From: Dyadobacter sp. CY347
Lineage (GTDB): Bacteria; Bacteroidota; Bacteroidia; Cytophagales; Spirosomataceae
Length of the DNA: 64,000 bases
Reading direction: 5' to 3'
NCBI RefSeq assembly: GCF_021502655.1
Contig: NZ_JAKFFT010000006.1
Coordinates: 62,001 to 126,000 of the forward strand
Positions 45,598 to 54,521 of this stretch are shown here, one piece after another; position 1 is the first letter of the stretch, and each line of letters opens with the position of its first letter. The notes below the pieces were generated by a model. It was given only the letters and a program-made list of their open reading frames with translations, did no database searches and was not told the origin of the DNA. A program made the position numbers and the translations under genes.

Positions 45598-45628
45598 TTG
45601 ACAAAGTGAATCGAAATTTCTTTCTTTG
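45598..45628 (+). promoter_or_regulatory. Candidate promoter of acpP-fabF-rnc (TTG-N20-TTTCTTTG)
   Basis: TTG at 45598-45600, spacer of 20, then TTTCTTTG at 45621-45628, seven of eight matches to TAnnTTTG. TCCGATTT follows at once. The rpsU promoter at 63349-63379 has the same spacer, the same -7 octamer and the same TCCGATTT. Confidence 0.55.
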
Positions 45629-45658
45629 TTCCGATTTTAACCAAAAAGTGAATATAAA

Positions 45659-45895
45659 ATGTCAGCAATTGCAGAAAGAGTTAAGCAAATTATCGTCGAA
45701 AAACTCGGCGTTGAAGAGTCGGAAGTAACATCGGAAGCAAACTTCCAGAACGACTTGGGAGCGGACTCTCTAGATACCGTTGAATTGATCATGGAATTTG
45801 AAAAAGAATTCAATCTATCTATCCCTGACGATCAGGCAGAGAACATTGGTACAGTTGGTCAGGCTGTTGCATACCTGGAAGAAAACGTGAAGTAA
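45659..45895 (+). CDS. acpP: Acyl carrier protein
   Basis: This 78-residue acidic four-helix protein carries acyl chains on a 4'-phosphopantetheine attached to the Ser in [19 protein letters not shown]. Length and charge are typical. It heads the acpP-fabF-rnc cluster, an arrangement common in bacteria, with 43 bp before fabF. Confidence 0.98.
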   Translation: MSAIAERVKQIIVEKLGVEESEVTSEANFQNDLGADSLDTVELIMEFEKEFNLSIPDDQAENIGTVGQAVAYLEENVK

Positions 45896-45938
45896 TTCGG
45901 TTTTTGCACCAGTATCATTTTATTTCTGTCCCCATTTT

Positions 45939-47192
45939 ATGAGTTTGAAGAGAGTTGTAATTACCGGAATGGGCGCATTAACGCCCGTTGGAAATGATGT
46001 TTCTACCTTTTGGAAAAATTTGGTTGCAGGTGTAAGCGGAGCAGCTCCTATCACGCGTTTCGACGCTGAAAAGTTTCGTACCCGTTTTGCCTGTGAAGTA
46101 AAAGGTTTGGACGTTCATAATTACATTCCTCGTCAGGAAGCGCGTAAAATGGACCCGTTTACACAATACGCCGTCATTGCAGCAGACGAGGCAATGAAGG
46201 ACGCCGGCTTTGACGCAGATACGCTTGATCTCGACAAAGCCGGTGTAATTTGGGGTACCGGAATCGGCGGGTTGAAAACCTTTGAAGAAGAGGTGATGAA
46301 TTTCGCGGAAAACGGTAAAACACCCAGATTCAACCCATTCTTTATCCCTAAAATGATCGTGGACAGTGCTTCGGGAGTTCTCTCGATCCGCTATGGTTTC
46401 CGCGGTCCCAATTTCATCACAGTTTCAGCCTGCGCCTCAGCAACCAACGCCTTGATCGATGCATTCAATTACATCAAGCTTGGGATGATGAACGTGTGTA
46501 TTTCCGGAGGCTCCGAGGCAGCAGTTACCATTGCTGGTGTTGGAGGTTTTAATGCTTTAAAAGCATTATCCGAAAGAAACGACTCTCCTGAAACGGCTTC
46601 CCGTCCTTATGATAAAGACCGTGATGGTTTTGTTTTGGGAGAAGGCGGAGCAGCGCTTATTCTGGAAGAGCTGGAACATGCAAAAGCAAGGGGAGCAAAG
46701 ATTTATGCTGAAATGATTGGTGCCGGGATGTCTTCTGACGCCTACCACATTACAGCGCCCCATCCGGAAGGCCTTGGTGCTCACATTGTTATGAAAAATG
46801 CAATTGAGAATGCAGGGATCAAGCCAGAAGATGTGGACTACATTAATACCCATGGCACTTCTACGCCAATCGGTGATCCGCAGGAGATCAAGGCGATCGA
46901 AAAATACTTTGGAGATCATGCTTATGAGCTGAATATCAGTTCAACCAAATCCATGACCGGGCATTTGCTGGGTGGAGCTGGCGCTATTGAAGCTGCGGCA
47001 TGTATCCTGGCTATCCGCGATCAGGTTGTTCCTCCTACCATCAACCACTTTACAGACGATCCCGAGATCAATCCACGGTTGAACCTCACATTCAATCACG
47101 CACAGAAAAGGAAAATCAACATTGCGCTTAGTAATACTTTTGGCTTTGGCGGTCACAATGCATCAGTCATTTTCAAAAAATATGAAGACTGA
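45939..47192 (+). CDS. fabF: Beta-ketoacyl-[acyl-carrier-protein] synthase II
   Basis: This 417-residue thiolase-fold condensing enzyme elongates acyl-ACP in fatty acid synthesis. The Cys-His-His triad is in VSACASATNAL, THGTSTPIGDPQE and TKSMTGHLLGGAGA; the C terminus has SNTFGFGGHNASVIF. It lies between acpP and rnc. Confidence 0.98.
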   Translation: MSLKRVVITGMGALTPVGNDVSTFWKNLVAGVSGAAPITRFDAEKFRTRFACEVKGLDVHNYIPRQEARKMDPFTQYAVIAADEAMKDAGFDADTLDLDKAGVIWGTGIGGLKTFEEEVMNFAENGKTPRFNPFFIPKMIVDSASGVLSIRYGFRGPNFITVSACASATNALIDAFNYIKLGMMNVCISGGSEAAVTIAGVGGFNALKALSERNDSPETASRPYDKDRDGFVLGEGGAALILEELEHAKARGAKIYAEMIGAGMSSDAYHITAPHPEGLGAHIVMKNAIENAGIKPEDVDYINTHGTSTPIGDPQEIKAIEKYFGDHAYELNISSTKSMTGHLLGGAGAIEAAACILAIRDQVVPPTINHFTDDPEINPRLNLTFNHAQKRKINIALSNTFGFGGHNASVIFKKYED

Positions 47193-47206
47193 TTAACTAA
47201 TTACAC

Positions 47207-47953
47207 TTGGCAAAGCGAATTCTTATACCGATACTCTCTCTTTTCAGAACCGGAAGTGCTGAGGATAAAAAATTTAAGGAATCGATTGCTCATGTAATTG
47301 GCGACCGGCCTTCAAATTTGGGCGTGTACCAACTTGCTTTCCGGCATACATCTGCGTCCAGGGAAACTGCAATCAAAGGATTTCGTGAGTCTAATGAGCG
47401 GCTGGAATACTTGGGTGACGCAGTTTTAGGAATGGTGGTTGCCGAATTTCTCTTCACAAAATATCCCTACAAAGACGAAGGTTTCCTTACAGAAATCCGC
47501 TCGCGTATTGTAAATCGGGAATCATTAAATCAAATCTCAAAAAAGCTCGGCCTTGATCGCCTGATCGAATACGATGGCAACCGCCGCGGAATGTCACCCC
47601 GATCTTCCATGTACGGCGATGCGCTTGAAGCATTTGTAGGCGCGATTTATCTGGATAAGGGTTTCCGTTTCACACGGACATTCATTATCAGCAAGCTGAT
47701 TACACATTACGACCTGGATAGCATTATCCAGAACAATGCTAACTTCAAAAGCCTCATCATTGAATGGGCGCAGCGCGAAGGCAAGGAAATTCGTTTCGAA
47801 ATCCTGGAAGAACGCGGCACACGGCATCACCGTGAATTTATCTCCCAAATATTGGTAAACGACGAGCCTTTCGCACAAGGCAACGGTTTCACCAAGAAAA
47901 AAGCCGAGCAATCTGCCTCCGAACAGGCTTGCGCATTGCTCGATCTTAAATAA
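47207..47953 (+). CDS. rnc: Ribonuclease III (TTG start)
   Basis: This 248-residue endonuclease cleaves double-stranded RNA in rRNA processing and decay. The signature is NERLEYLGDAVLGMVVAEFLF, with a second acidic site in MYGDALEAFVGAIYLD. A C-terminal double-stranded RNA-binding domain follows (about 170-246; GNGFTKKKAEQSASEQACALL). The only start that keeps the N terminus is TTG at 47207, 14 bp after fabF. The first ATG codons downstream fall inside the catalytic domain. Confidence 0.95.
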   Translation: MAKRILIPILSLFRTGSAEDKKFKESIAHVIGDRPSNLGVYQLAFRHTSASRETAIKGFRESNERLEYLGDAVLGMVVAEFLFTKYPYKDEGFLTEIRSRIVNRESLNQISKKLGLDRLIEYDGNRRGMSPRSSMYGDALEAFVGAIYLDKGFRFTRTFIISKLITHYDLDSIIQNNANFKSLIIEWAQREGKEIRFEILEERGTRHHREFISQILVNDEPFAQGNGFTKKKAEQSASEQACALLDLK

Positions 47954-48032
47954 CTAAACTTACTTCTTTGCTTAAAGCAGCCGGCATTTCAGGTTGTCAT
48001 ACCATTTTGTCTCATTCTATTGAATAAAATCG

Positions 48033-48083
48033 GACATTATGTCGCGTACTTTCGATTTATTTTGAATTAGCAGACATTATGTC
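48033..48083. promoter_or_regulatory. Pair of GACATTATGTC dyads upstream of the small heat-shock gene
   Basis: Identical 11-bp dyads (5+1+5) lie at 48033-48043 and 48073-48083, exactly 40 bp apart, about four helical turns. They are 102-152 bp upstream of the hsp20 start. This is the layout of a paired repressor or activator site. Confidence 0.5.
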
Positions 48084-48118
48084 ATGTTTATTTTACTTTT
48101 TTCAGCTCGGTACAAGTA

Positions 48119-48150
48119 TTGATAATAAGCCATCATACCGGATAGGTTTT
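48119..48150 (+). promoter_or_regulatory. Weak candidate promoter of hsp20
   Basis: TTG at 48119-48121, spacer of 21, then TAGGTTTT at 48143-48150, seven of eight to consensus. It would start transcription about 30 bp before the ATG and places the paired dyads upstream of the -33 element. Confidence 0.35.
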
Positions 48151-48184
48151 CAAAATTTAAACAGACCATTAAAATTTTATAACA

Positions 48185-48616
48185 ATGAGCACATTAGTAA
48201 AAACCCATTTCGCAAATCCATCTTACGTAAACGGATTCTTTGGCAAAGACCTTTTTAACGAACTTGCTAATCCAGCATTTTCCGGAAGCGTTCCAGCTGT
48301 AAATGTTGTTGAGAACAAAGAAGGTTTCAGGATTGAAGTGGCTGCCCCCGGCTTGCAGAAACCAGATTTTAAATTGAACCTTGAAAAAAATCAACTGACG
48401 ATTTCGGCACAAAAGGAACAAAAAGAGGAAGAAGCAAGCGATAAATACACACGGAGGGAGTTCAAGTATTCTTCTTTCCAGCGCACTTTTACTTTGCCAA
48501 ACTCAATCGATGGCGATAAAATTGAAGCCAATTATGCAGATGGCATATTGAGCATTGCATTGCCGAAACGTGAAGAAGCAAAAGAAAAGCCTGCTCGTAC
48601 GATCGACATCGCTTAA
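48185..48616 (+). CDS. Small heat-shock protein, Hsp20/alpha-crystallin family
   Basis: This 143-residue chaperone holds unfolding proteins in large oligomers. The alpha-crystallin domain runs from about residue 36 (PAVNVVENKEGFRIEVAAPG) to the closing GILSIALPKREE motif, with an Arg-rich EFKYSSFQRTFTLP strand. A short C-terminal tail follows. It is a single-gene unit with its own terminator and candidate paired operators upstream. Confidence 0.96.
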   Translation: MSTLVKTHFANPSYVNGFFGKDLFNELANPAFSGSVPAVNVVENKEGFRIEVAAPGLQKPDFKLNLEKNQLTISAQKEQKEEEASDKYTRREFKYSSFQRTFTLPNSIDGDKIEANYADGILSIALPKREEAKEKPARTIDIA

Positions 48617-48635
48617 TCTTATTTCTAAGCATAGG

Positions 48636-48667
48636 AAGGCGTTATTTTAATTAATAACGCCTTTTTT
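48636..48667 (+). terminator. Intrinsic terminator of hsp20
   Basis: A perfect 11-bp stem (48636-48646 with 48653-48663) around a 6-base loop, followed by a T-run. Confidence 0.88.
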
Positions 48668-48733
48668 GTGAACAAAGCAGGCGATAAATTGTTAGTTGAT
48701 TGGCAGGGTATTTTAGTGGATTATTAATTGAAA

Positions 48734-48741
48734 TATCTTTG
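48734..48741 (+). promoter_or_regulatory. Candidate -7 element of the HtrA gene
   Basis: TATCTTTG fully matches TAnnTTTG and lies 89 bp before the ATG. The -33 position has only TTTA. Confidence 0.4.
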
Positions 48742-48830
48742 TTAAATTATGTTAAATGAGCCCTCTGTGGGGATAATTTAGTAAATGCTTTGCGTTATTC
48801 ATTCATAAAATAAAACCCCAACAAATTTAT

Positions 48831-50366
48831 ATGAAAACAAATTGGAAAGGTTTAGTGTTGGTTGGGTTGATTTCGAGCGCATCAACTCTTGCCGGCTTCA
48901 AACTATTTAGTGATAACGATGGTAAAGATGTAATTTTTAAGGAGGCTCCTGCGGAGTCGATCACGCGTTTCACGTCAACGGGCACACCGGTGGGCGCACC
49001 CGGGGACTTCGTTTATGCTGCTGAGGCTACAACGCCAACGGTAGTTCACATCAAGTCTACCATGACGCGCCAGGCTTCGCGTGGCGGTGGTCAGCAGATT
49101 CCTGATATTTTCCGGGACTTTTTCGGAGATGAATTTGAAGGCGGCTCACGCGGTCCTCAGTCGCAGGAAGCATCTGGTTCAGGTGTGATCATTTCCTCAG
49201 ACGGATACATTGTTACCAATAACCACGTGGTGGAAGGTGCTCAGGAATTGGAAGTCACGCTGCATAACAAAAGCAAGTTCAGAGCAAAAGTGATCGGAAC
49301 GGACCCATCTACGGACATTGCGGTCATTAAGGTGGAAGCTAAGGAATTGCCAGCGGTAACACTGGGTAATTCGGATGCGGTGAAAGTAGGAGAGTGGGTT
49401 GTGGCTGTGGGTAACCCGTTCAACCTTGAATCGACTGTAACAGCTGGTATTGTAAGTGCGAAAGGACGTGGATTGGGTATCATTGGCCAGTCAAGACGCG
49501 GTCGCGGTGTTACGCCGGCCTCAGCAGCGTCTGTGGATTCTCCTCTTGAATCATTCATCCAAACGGATGCAGTTGTGAACCCTGGAAACAGTGGTGGTGC
49601 ATTGGTAAACCTGAAAGGTGAACTGATCGGTATCAACACCGCAATTGCCAGCCCAACAGGAAGCTTTGCAGGTTATGCATTTGCGGTGCCTTCAAGCATC
49701 GTGAAGAAAGTTTCAAGTGATCTGATCAAATTCGGTAATGTGCAGCGCGGTTACCTGGGCATTGCCCTGGACGATCTGGATAGCAGAAAAGCGGAAGAAT
49801 ACGGTGTGAAAGTGAATGACGGTGTATATGTGCGCGAATTCACTGAAAACAGCGCTGCGAAAGCAGGTGGTGTAAATAAAGGCGACGTGATTGTGAAAGT
49901 GGACGGTGTGAACATTCACTCGATCCCTGAATTGCAACAATCAATCGGCTTGCATAAGCCTGGCGATAAAGTGAGCCTGACTGTAAACCGTGACGGCAAA
50001 GAAAAAGAACTCGACATCACATTGCGTAACCGCACCGGTGGTTCTGATATTTTGAAACGTGACGAGTCAGCTGCAATCATGAATGCTTTGGGTGCCCAAT
50101 TCGGTAACCTTAGCGACCAGGAAAAACAACGTTTGTCTCGTTACAAGCTGGACGGCGGTGTGAAAGTGGTCTCGATCGACGGTGGTAAATTCGCCCGCTC
50201 TCAGGTGGAAGAAGGTTTTATCATTACCAAAGTAAATGGTAAGCCAGTGCGTTCTGTAAAAGAATTCCAGGCCGCGATTGCCGGCAAGGAAGAGTCAATG
50301 GTGCAGTTTGAAGGCCTTTATCCTGATGCTCCATATGACGTTTATTCATTCGGATTCCGTTTGTAA
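48831..50366 (+). CDS. Do/HtrA-family periplasmic serine protease
   Basis: This 511-residue protease/chaperone has an N-terminal hydrophobic segment (LVLVGLISSASTLAGFKLF) that exports or anchors it. The trypsin-like domain has His in VTNNHVVEGA, Asp in STDIAVIKV and Ser in NPGNSGGALVN. A first PDZ domain (about 300-400; GYLGIALDDL and VYVREFTENSAAKAGG) and a second, shorter PDZ-like domain (about 420-511) follow. It degrades misfolded envelope proteins. It is adjacent to, but terminated separately from, hsp20, so both stress genes lie side by side. Confidence 0.96.
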   Translation: MKTNWKGLVLVGLISSASTLAGFKLFSDNDGKDVIFKEAPAESITRFTSTGTPVGAPGDFVYAAEATTPTVVHIKSTMTRQASRGGGQQIPDIFRDFFGDEFEGGSRGPQSQEASGSGVIISSDGYIVTNNHVVEGAQELEVTLHNKSKFRAKVIGTDPSTDIAVIKVEAKELPAVTLGNSDAVKVGEWVVAVGNPFNLESTVTAGIVSAKGRGLGIIGQSRRGRGVTPASAASVDSPLESFIQTDAVVNPGNSGGALVNLKGELIGINTAIASPTGSFAGYAFAVPSSIVKKVSSDLIKFGNVQRGYLGIALDDLDSRKAEEYGVKVNDGVYVREFTENSAAKAGGVNKGDVIVKVDGVNIHSIPELQQSIGLHKPGDKVSLTVNRDGKEKELDITLRNRTGGSDILKRDESAAIMNALGAQFGNLSDQEKQRLSRYKLDGGVKVVSIDGGKFARSQVEEGFIITKVNGKPVRSVKEFQAAIAGKEESMVQFEGLYPDAPYDVYSFGFRL

Positions 50367-50384
50367 TATATAGGTTCAAAAAAG

Positions 50385-50425
50385 AAACCGGCTGTTACGT
50401 TTATCGTAGCAGCCGGTTTTCTTTT
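50385..50425 (+). terminator. Intrinsic terminator of the HtrA gene
   Basis: A 10-bp G+C-rich stem (50385-50394 with 50410-50419), extended inside by TACG/CGTA, with T-runs after the right arm. It lies between the convergent HtrA and pseudouridine synthase genes and may serve both. Confidence 0.88.
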
Positions 50426-50444
50426 TGTTGTATTTCAAAAAATC

Positions 50445-52139
50445 TTAAAGCATGAATTTCAGCTTCACCACCTCTTTTTCACTTAAAAATCTCCATTTTC
50501 CACGCGGAAGATCTTTCTTATTCAAGCCCGCGAAAACCGTGCGGTCCAGCTTTTGAACTTCGTAACCCAAATGTTCAAACATCCGGCGAACGATGCGGTT
50601 GCGGCCGCTGTGAATTTCGAGCCCTACCACCATAGCGTCCGGCGTAACGATGCCAACTTCGTCAGGGCGGATAAACCCGTCTTCCAGTTCCAAACCGTGT
50701 TGCAGGCTTTCAAAGTCCTCCGTTGTGATAGGCTTATCCAATTCTGCCTGATAAATTTTCTTGATCCCGCCTGATGGGTGCGTCAGCTTTACAGCCAGTT
50801 CGCCATCATTTGTTAAAAGCAATAAACCAGTTGTGTTTCTGTCCAGACGGCCTACCGGGTAAACGCGCTCATTACAAGCACCCTGGATTAAGTCGAGCAC
50901 AGTTTTGCGCTCTTCCGGATCGTCGGTTGTCGTAATGTAATCCTTTGGTTTATTGATTAATATATAAACCATTTTCTCCGGGTTCAGTGCCTTTTTGCCG
51001 TATTTTACAACGTCGGTCGGCAATACTTTATAACCCATTTCTGTAATTGTTTTACCATTCACAGAAATCTGGCCCGAAGCAATAAGGTCATCTGCCTCGC
51101 GACGCGAGCAGATGCCTGCATTTGAAATGTATCTGTTCAGACGAATAAGCGCGGATTCTTCTTTTTCCTTGCGTTTTGGAGCATTCTTCTTTTCGTAGCT
51201 GGACAAATTGTAGCGTGGAGCACTTTCAAATCGGCCCACTCTTCTGTCTAATCCACTGCGATCTTCGGCTTGCTCGGTATTTTCGTTACGGGCAGAGTTT
51301 TCGAAATCACGCTCTACATTCGCGGTTTCATCTTTTTTTTTAAATTCCGGCTTACCGTCTCTGCTGGGACGGTTGAATGGACGGTCGCCCGATGGTCTCG
51401 AATCGCGTCTCTCGCCGTCACGTGCAGGTCTTTCGGTACGCGGCTTAAACTCTCTGTCGCCGGTTGGTCTTTCAGCACGCGGTTTGAATTCTCTGTCACC
51501 AGTTGGTCTTTCGCCTTCGCGCCTTTCAAAACGAGGTTTGAATTCCCTGTCGCCGGTCGGCCTTTCTCTCGGTCCTGATTCTTCTCTTGAACGGAATGGG
51601 CGGGAATCTCCGGATTGCGCAGGACGGTCATCGCCTCTTTTTTCAAACCGAGGTCGGTCCCCTTCGCGTGCCTGTCTGTCAAAACGAGGTTTGAATTCTC
51701 TGTCGCCGGATGAACGCTCTCTTTGTCCAAAATCCTTTTTGTCAGCGGGGCTACGGAAACCGCCTTCTTTTTTAGGGAAGCCCGGCTTGTCAAAACCAGA
51801 TTTAAATGAAGGTTTGTCAAAACGCGGCTTATCAAATCTCGGCTTATCGAAGCCCGGCTTGGCAAAGCCCGGCTTATTGAAGCTTGATCTGTCGCCTGAT
51901 CCTTTTTCGTGGTCAAAGCTGGGACGTGCTTTTTGTCCTGCATTATCTCCGTTGCCGGAAGCAGTGCGTAAGCTTGATTTTTTGATGCTTGGTTTACTGA
52001 AACGGCTTTCGGCCTCAGGGCGAACCTTTTTGAATGGATGGCCTGCGCCGTCACTGGATTTGCGGAAAGTTTTCTGTCCGCCGGTCGAAGGCTGCGAAGC
52101 TCTTGGCGCCTTCGAAGGTGTTGATGTTCTTTTTCTCAT
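50445..52139 (-). CDS. RluB/RsuA-type rRNA pseudouridine synthase with long repetitive N-terminal extension
   Basis: This 564-residue protein has two parts. The C-terminal 235 residues are a normal pseudouridine synthase: an S4 RNA-binding domain (LNRYISNAGICSRREADDLI), the catalytic GRLDRNTTGLLLLTNDGELA with its Asp, and a closing RNRIVRRMFEHLGYEV. The first 325 or so residues are disordered and strongly basic/acidic. They contain FDKPx pentapeptide repeats (about 85-125) and four copies of GDREFKPR. Such tails occur on this enzyme in other Bacteroidota and probably bind RNA. It makes pseudouridine in 23S or 16S rRNA; the exact site is unknown. Confidence 0.93.
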   Translation of the reverse strand: MRKRTSTPSKAPRASQPSTGGQKTFRKSSDGAGHPFKKVRPEAESRFSKPSIKKSSLRTASGNGDNAGQKARPSFDHEKGSGDRSSFNKPGFAKPGFDKPRFDKPRFDKPSFKSGFDKPGFPKKEGGFRSPADKKDFGQRERSSGDREFKPRFDRQAREGDRPRFEKRGDDRPAQSGDSRPFRSREESGPRERPTGDREFKPRFERREGERPTGDREFKPRAERPTGDREFKPRTERPARDGERRDSRPSGDRPFNRPSRDGKPEFKKKDETANVERDFENSARNENTEQAEDRSGLDRRVGRFESAPRYNLSSYEKKNAPKRKEKEESALIRLNRYISNAGICSRREADDLIASGQISVNGKTITEMGYKVLPTDVVKYGKKALNPEKMVYILINKPKDYITTTDDPEERKTVLDLIQGACNERVYPVGRLDRNTTGLLLLTNDGELAVKLTHPSGGIKKIYQAELDKPITTEDFESLQHGLELEDGFIRPDEVGIVTPDAMVVGLEIHSGRNRIVRRMFEHLGYEVQKLDRTVFAGLNKKDLPRGKWRFLSEKEVVKLKFML

Positions 52140-52434
52140 TAGGAATGCAGTATCACTACTGGAATTTGTTTCCTCTTACTATTTGCCGTGTACTGACAGC
52201 GGTTTTGCAGTCTGTATTTCAAAGATGCCACTAAAACCCGCTAATCAACGTATCTGATGATCAGAGTACTAAGTGTTTTAATTAAGTCTGCAAAGATACA
52301 GGAAATTTTTAAGTAAATATTTTCACTTCGGTTTATGCCATTTTTGGTAACCGAACGTTTATTAGTACTATTGGTTAAATGCAATGAAAAAGGCCTTTTT
52401 CCATAACCTAACCTTCACTTATAAAGATGTAAAT

Positions 52435-54384
52435 ATGCCTACGGACGTCCAGCCTCAACCGCTATGGAAACCAGGAAGAACGCTTCTGGAGCAATCCAAT
52501 CTCAAAAAATATATGGATTGGCTTTTTGTAAAAAGAGGCCTTTATTTCCGCTCCTACCATGATCTTTGGGATTGGTCGGTGACGGATCTGGAAGATTTCT
52601 GGGAGAGTTTGTGGCTTTACTTTAATATAAAATCCCATGACCTTTACCTGGAAGTTTTGCAAAGGCCGAAGCATGGGATGATCGGCACAAAATGGTTTAC
52701 ACGTTCCAAGCTCAACTACGCTGAGCACGTTTTCAGAAACAAAACAAAGGATCGGCCAGCCATTCTTTTTCAGTCAGAACAATCTCCTTTAACCGAAATT
52801 TCCTGGGAAACGCTTGAAACGGAAGTTGCCGCTGTGGCCGCATGGCTCAAACAGCGCGGGGTGCGTCCGGGCGACCGTGTTGCTGCTATTTTGCCTAACA
52901 TTCCGCAGGCAGTCGTAGCATTTCTTGCAACCAATGCTGTGGGTGCAGTGTGGTCGTCGTGTTCACCGGATTTTGGTAAAACAGCCATTACAGACCGTTT
53001 TGCACAGATCGAGCCAAAAGTGCTTTTTGTCGCGGACGGTTATGTTTACAATGGGAAAACTTACGACATTACATCATTCGCACAGGAGCTATCTTATACA
53101 TTACCAAGTGTTAAAGACACGATTTTAGTTAATAATATTAATGCTGAGATCCGCCCGGAAAGGCTTACTTCCTGGGAAGATATCCTGCATCTCGAAAATT
53201 TCGGCATTGACTTCGAACCGCTTTCCTTTGACCACCCGATCTGGATCCTTTATTCATCGGGAACAACGGCCAAACCAAAAGCCATTACACACAGCGTTGG
53301 AGGCTGTTTGATCGAACATCATAAAGCATTGATCCTGCATCAGAATGTAAAACCAGGCGATCGTTATTTCTGGTATTCAACCACTGGATGGATGATGTGG
53401 AATTATGCATTGGGATCGCTGCTATGCGGCGCAACGCTCGTGCTATATGATGGAGCGCCTGCTTTTCCATCGTCACAAGTGCTCTGGACTTTGGCTGAAA
53501 AGGCGAAAATCACGCATTTCGGAAGCGGCGCGGCTTATTTTAACGCTTCTATGAAGGCGGGCGTTAGCATTACTTCCGAAAGTCTTAATGCCTTGGAAAC
53601 CATTGGCTCCACAGGTTCGCCACTGCCGCCCGAGGCTTACGAATGGATTTATAAATATGTAAAAAAAGATGTCTGGCTCATTTCGCTTAGCGGTGGAACG
53701 GACGTTTGCAGTGCATTTGTAGGCGGCTGCCCGATTTTGCCCGTGTATCCCGGCGAAATTCAATGTCGCATGCTTGGCTGCCGGATCGAGGCATATAGTG
53801 AGGATGGAAAACCACTGATCGACGAGCTTGGCGAAATGGTGATCACGCAGCCCATGCCTTCCATGCCCATTTATTTTTGGAATGATGAAGATGATGAGAA
53901 ATACATCAGCAGCTATTTCGAAATGTATCCCAACATCTGGCGCCACGGCGACTGGATCAAGGTTACCAACCGCAATTCGGTCATCATTTATGGGCGTTCA
54001 GATGCAACATTGAACAGAGGCGGCGTCCGGATCGGCACTGCGGAAATTTACCGGGCCGTTGAAAGCATTCCGGATGTAAAAGACAGCCTTGCGGTTTATC
54101 TCGAAAAGGCGAACGGCGATGGGACGATTTCGCTTTTTGTGGTTCTAAGCAAAGACAAAATCCTGACAGATGAGCTGAAACAGCGCATTAAGGATGTTTT
54201 GCGAAGCGAGTACAGCCCCCGCCACGTCCCGGATACGATAGAACAGGTTAGCGACATTCCCTATACGATCAACGGGAAGAAAATGGAAGCACCTATGAAG
54301 CGGATTTTGATGGGACAGGATCCGGCGAAATGCATTAATCCCGAGACAATGCGCAATCCGGAGTCTTTAAAGGCATTTGTTTGA
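52435..54384 (+). CDS. Acetoacetate-CoA ligase
   Basis: The Met at 52435 gives 649 residues beginning MPTDVQPQPLWKPGR, the usual start of acetoacetyl-CoA synthetases; an ATG at 52384 adds 17 residues and is less likely. The ANL-family core has LYSSGTTAKPKAITHSVGG, SLSGGTDVCSAFVGG, WRHGDWIKVTNRNSVIIYGR and the catalytic Lys in NGKKMEAPMKR. It activates acetoacetate to acetoacetyl-CoA with ATP, feeding ketone-body use or polymer breakdown. It stands alone; no thiolase or hydroxybutyrate dehydrogenase is adjacent. Confidence 0.93.
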   Translation: MPTDVQPQPLWKPGRTLLEQSNLKKYMDWLFVKRGLYFRSYHDLWDWSVTDLEDFWESLWLYFNIKSHDLYLEVLQRPKHGMIGTKWFTRSKLNYAEHVFRNKTKDRPAILFQSEQSPLTEISWETLETEVAAVAAWLKQRGVRPGDRVAAILPNIPQAVVAFLATNAVGAVWSSCSPDFGKTAITDRFAQIEPKVLFVADGYVYNGKTYDITSFAQELSYTLPSVKDTILVNNINAEIRPERLTSWEDILHLENFGIDFEPLSFDHPIWILYSSGTTAKPKAITHSVGGCLIEHHKALILHQNVKPGDRYFWYSTTGWMMWNYALGSLLCGATLVLYDGAPAFPSSQVLWTLAEKAKITHFGSGAAYFNASMKAGVSITSESLNALETIGSTGSPLPPEAYEWIYKYVKKDVWLISLSGGTDVCSAFVGGCPILPVYPGEIQCRMLGCRIEAYSEDGKPLIDELGEMVITQPMPSMPIYFWNDEDDEKYISSYFEMYPNIWRHGDWIKVTNRNSVIIYGRSDATLNRGGVRIGTAEIYRAVESIPDVKDSLAVYLEKANGDGTISLFVVLSKDKILTDELKQRIKDVLRSEYSPRHVPDTIEQVSDIPYTINGKKMEAPMKRILMGQDPAKCINPETMRNPESLKAFV

Positions 54385-54521
54385 GGGCGGAACTTGGATT
54401 AATATGTTAGGAATCACCGCTGATCGACTTGCTTTAGGCAACCAAAATCGCTTACTTCACGTTAGAGAAATGTGCCAACTGCAACCGGCATTCATACAAC
54501 GCTTTCAAAAATTTTATTGGC

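Noticed and set aside
51400-51960. Repeated DNA in the synthase tail considered as a CRISPR-like array
   Set aside because: The repeats are in-frame codons of variable length with no constant spacers and no cas genes nearby.
51314-52257. Long open frames on both strands over the pseudouridine synthase tail (294 and 246 codons)
   Set aside because: They arise because the repetitive Arg/Asp/Lys/Pro codons leave few stops in the other frames; their products are repeats of the same DNA with no fold or motif.
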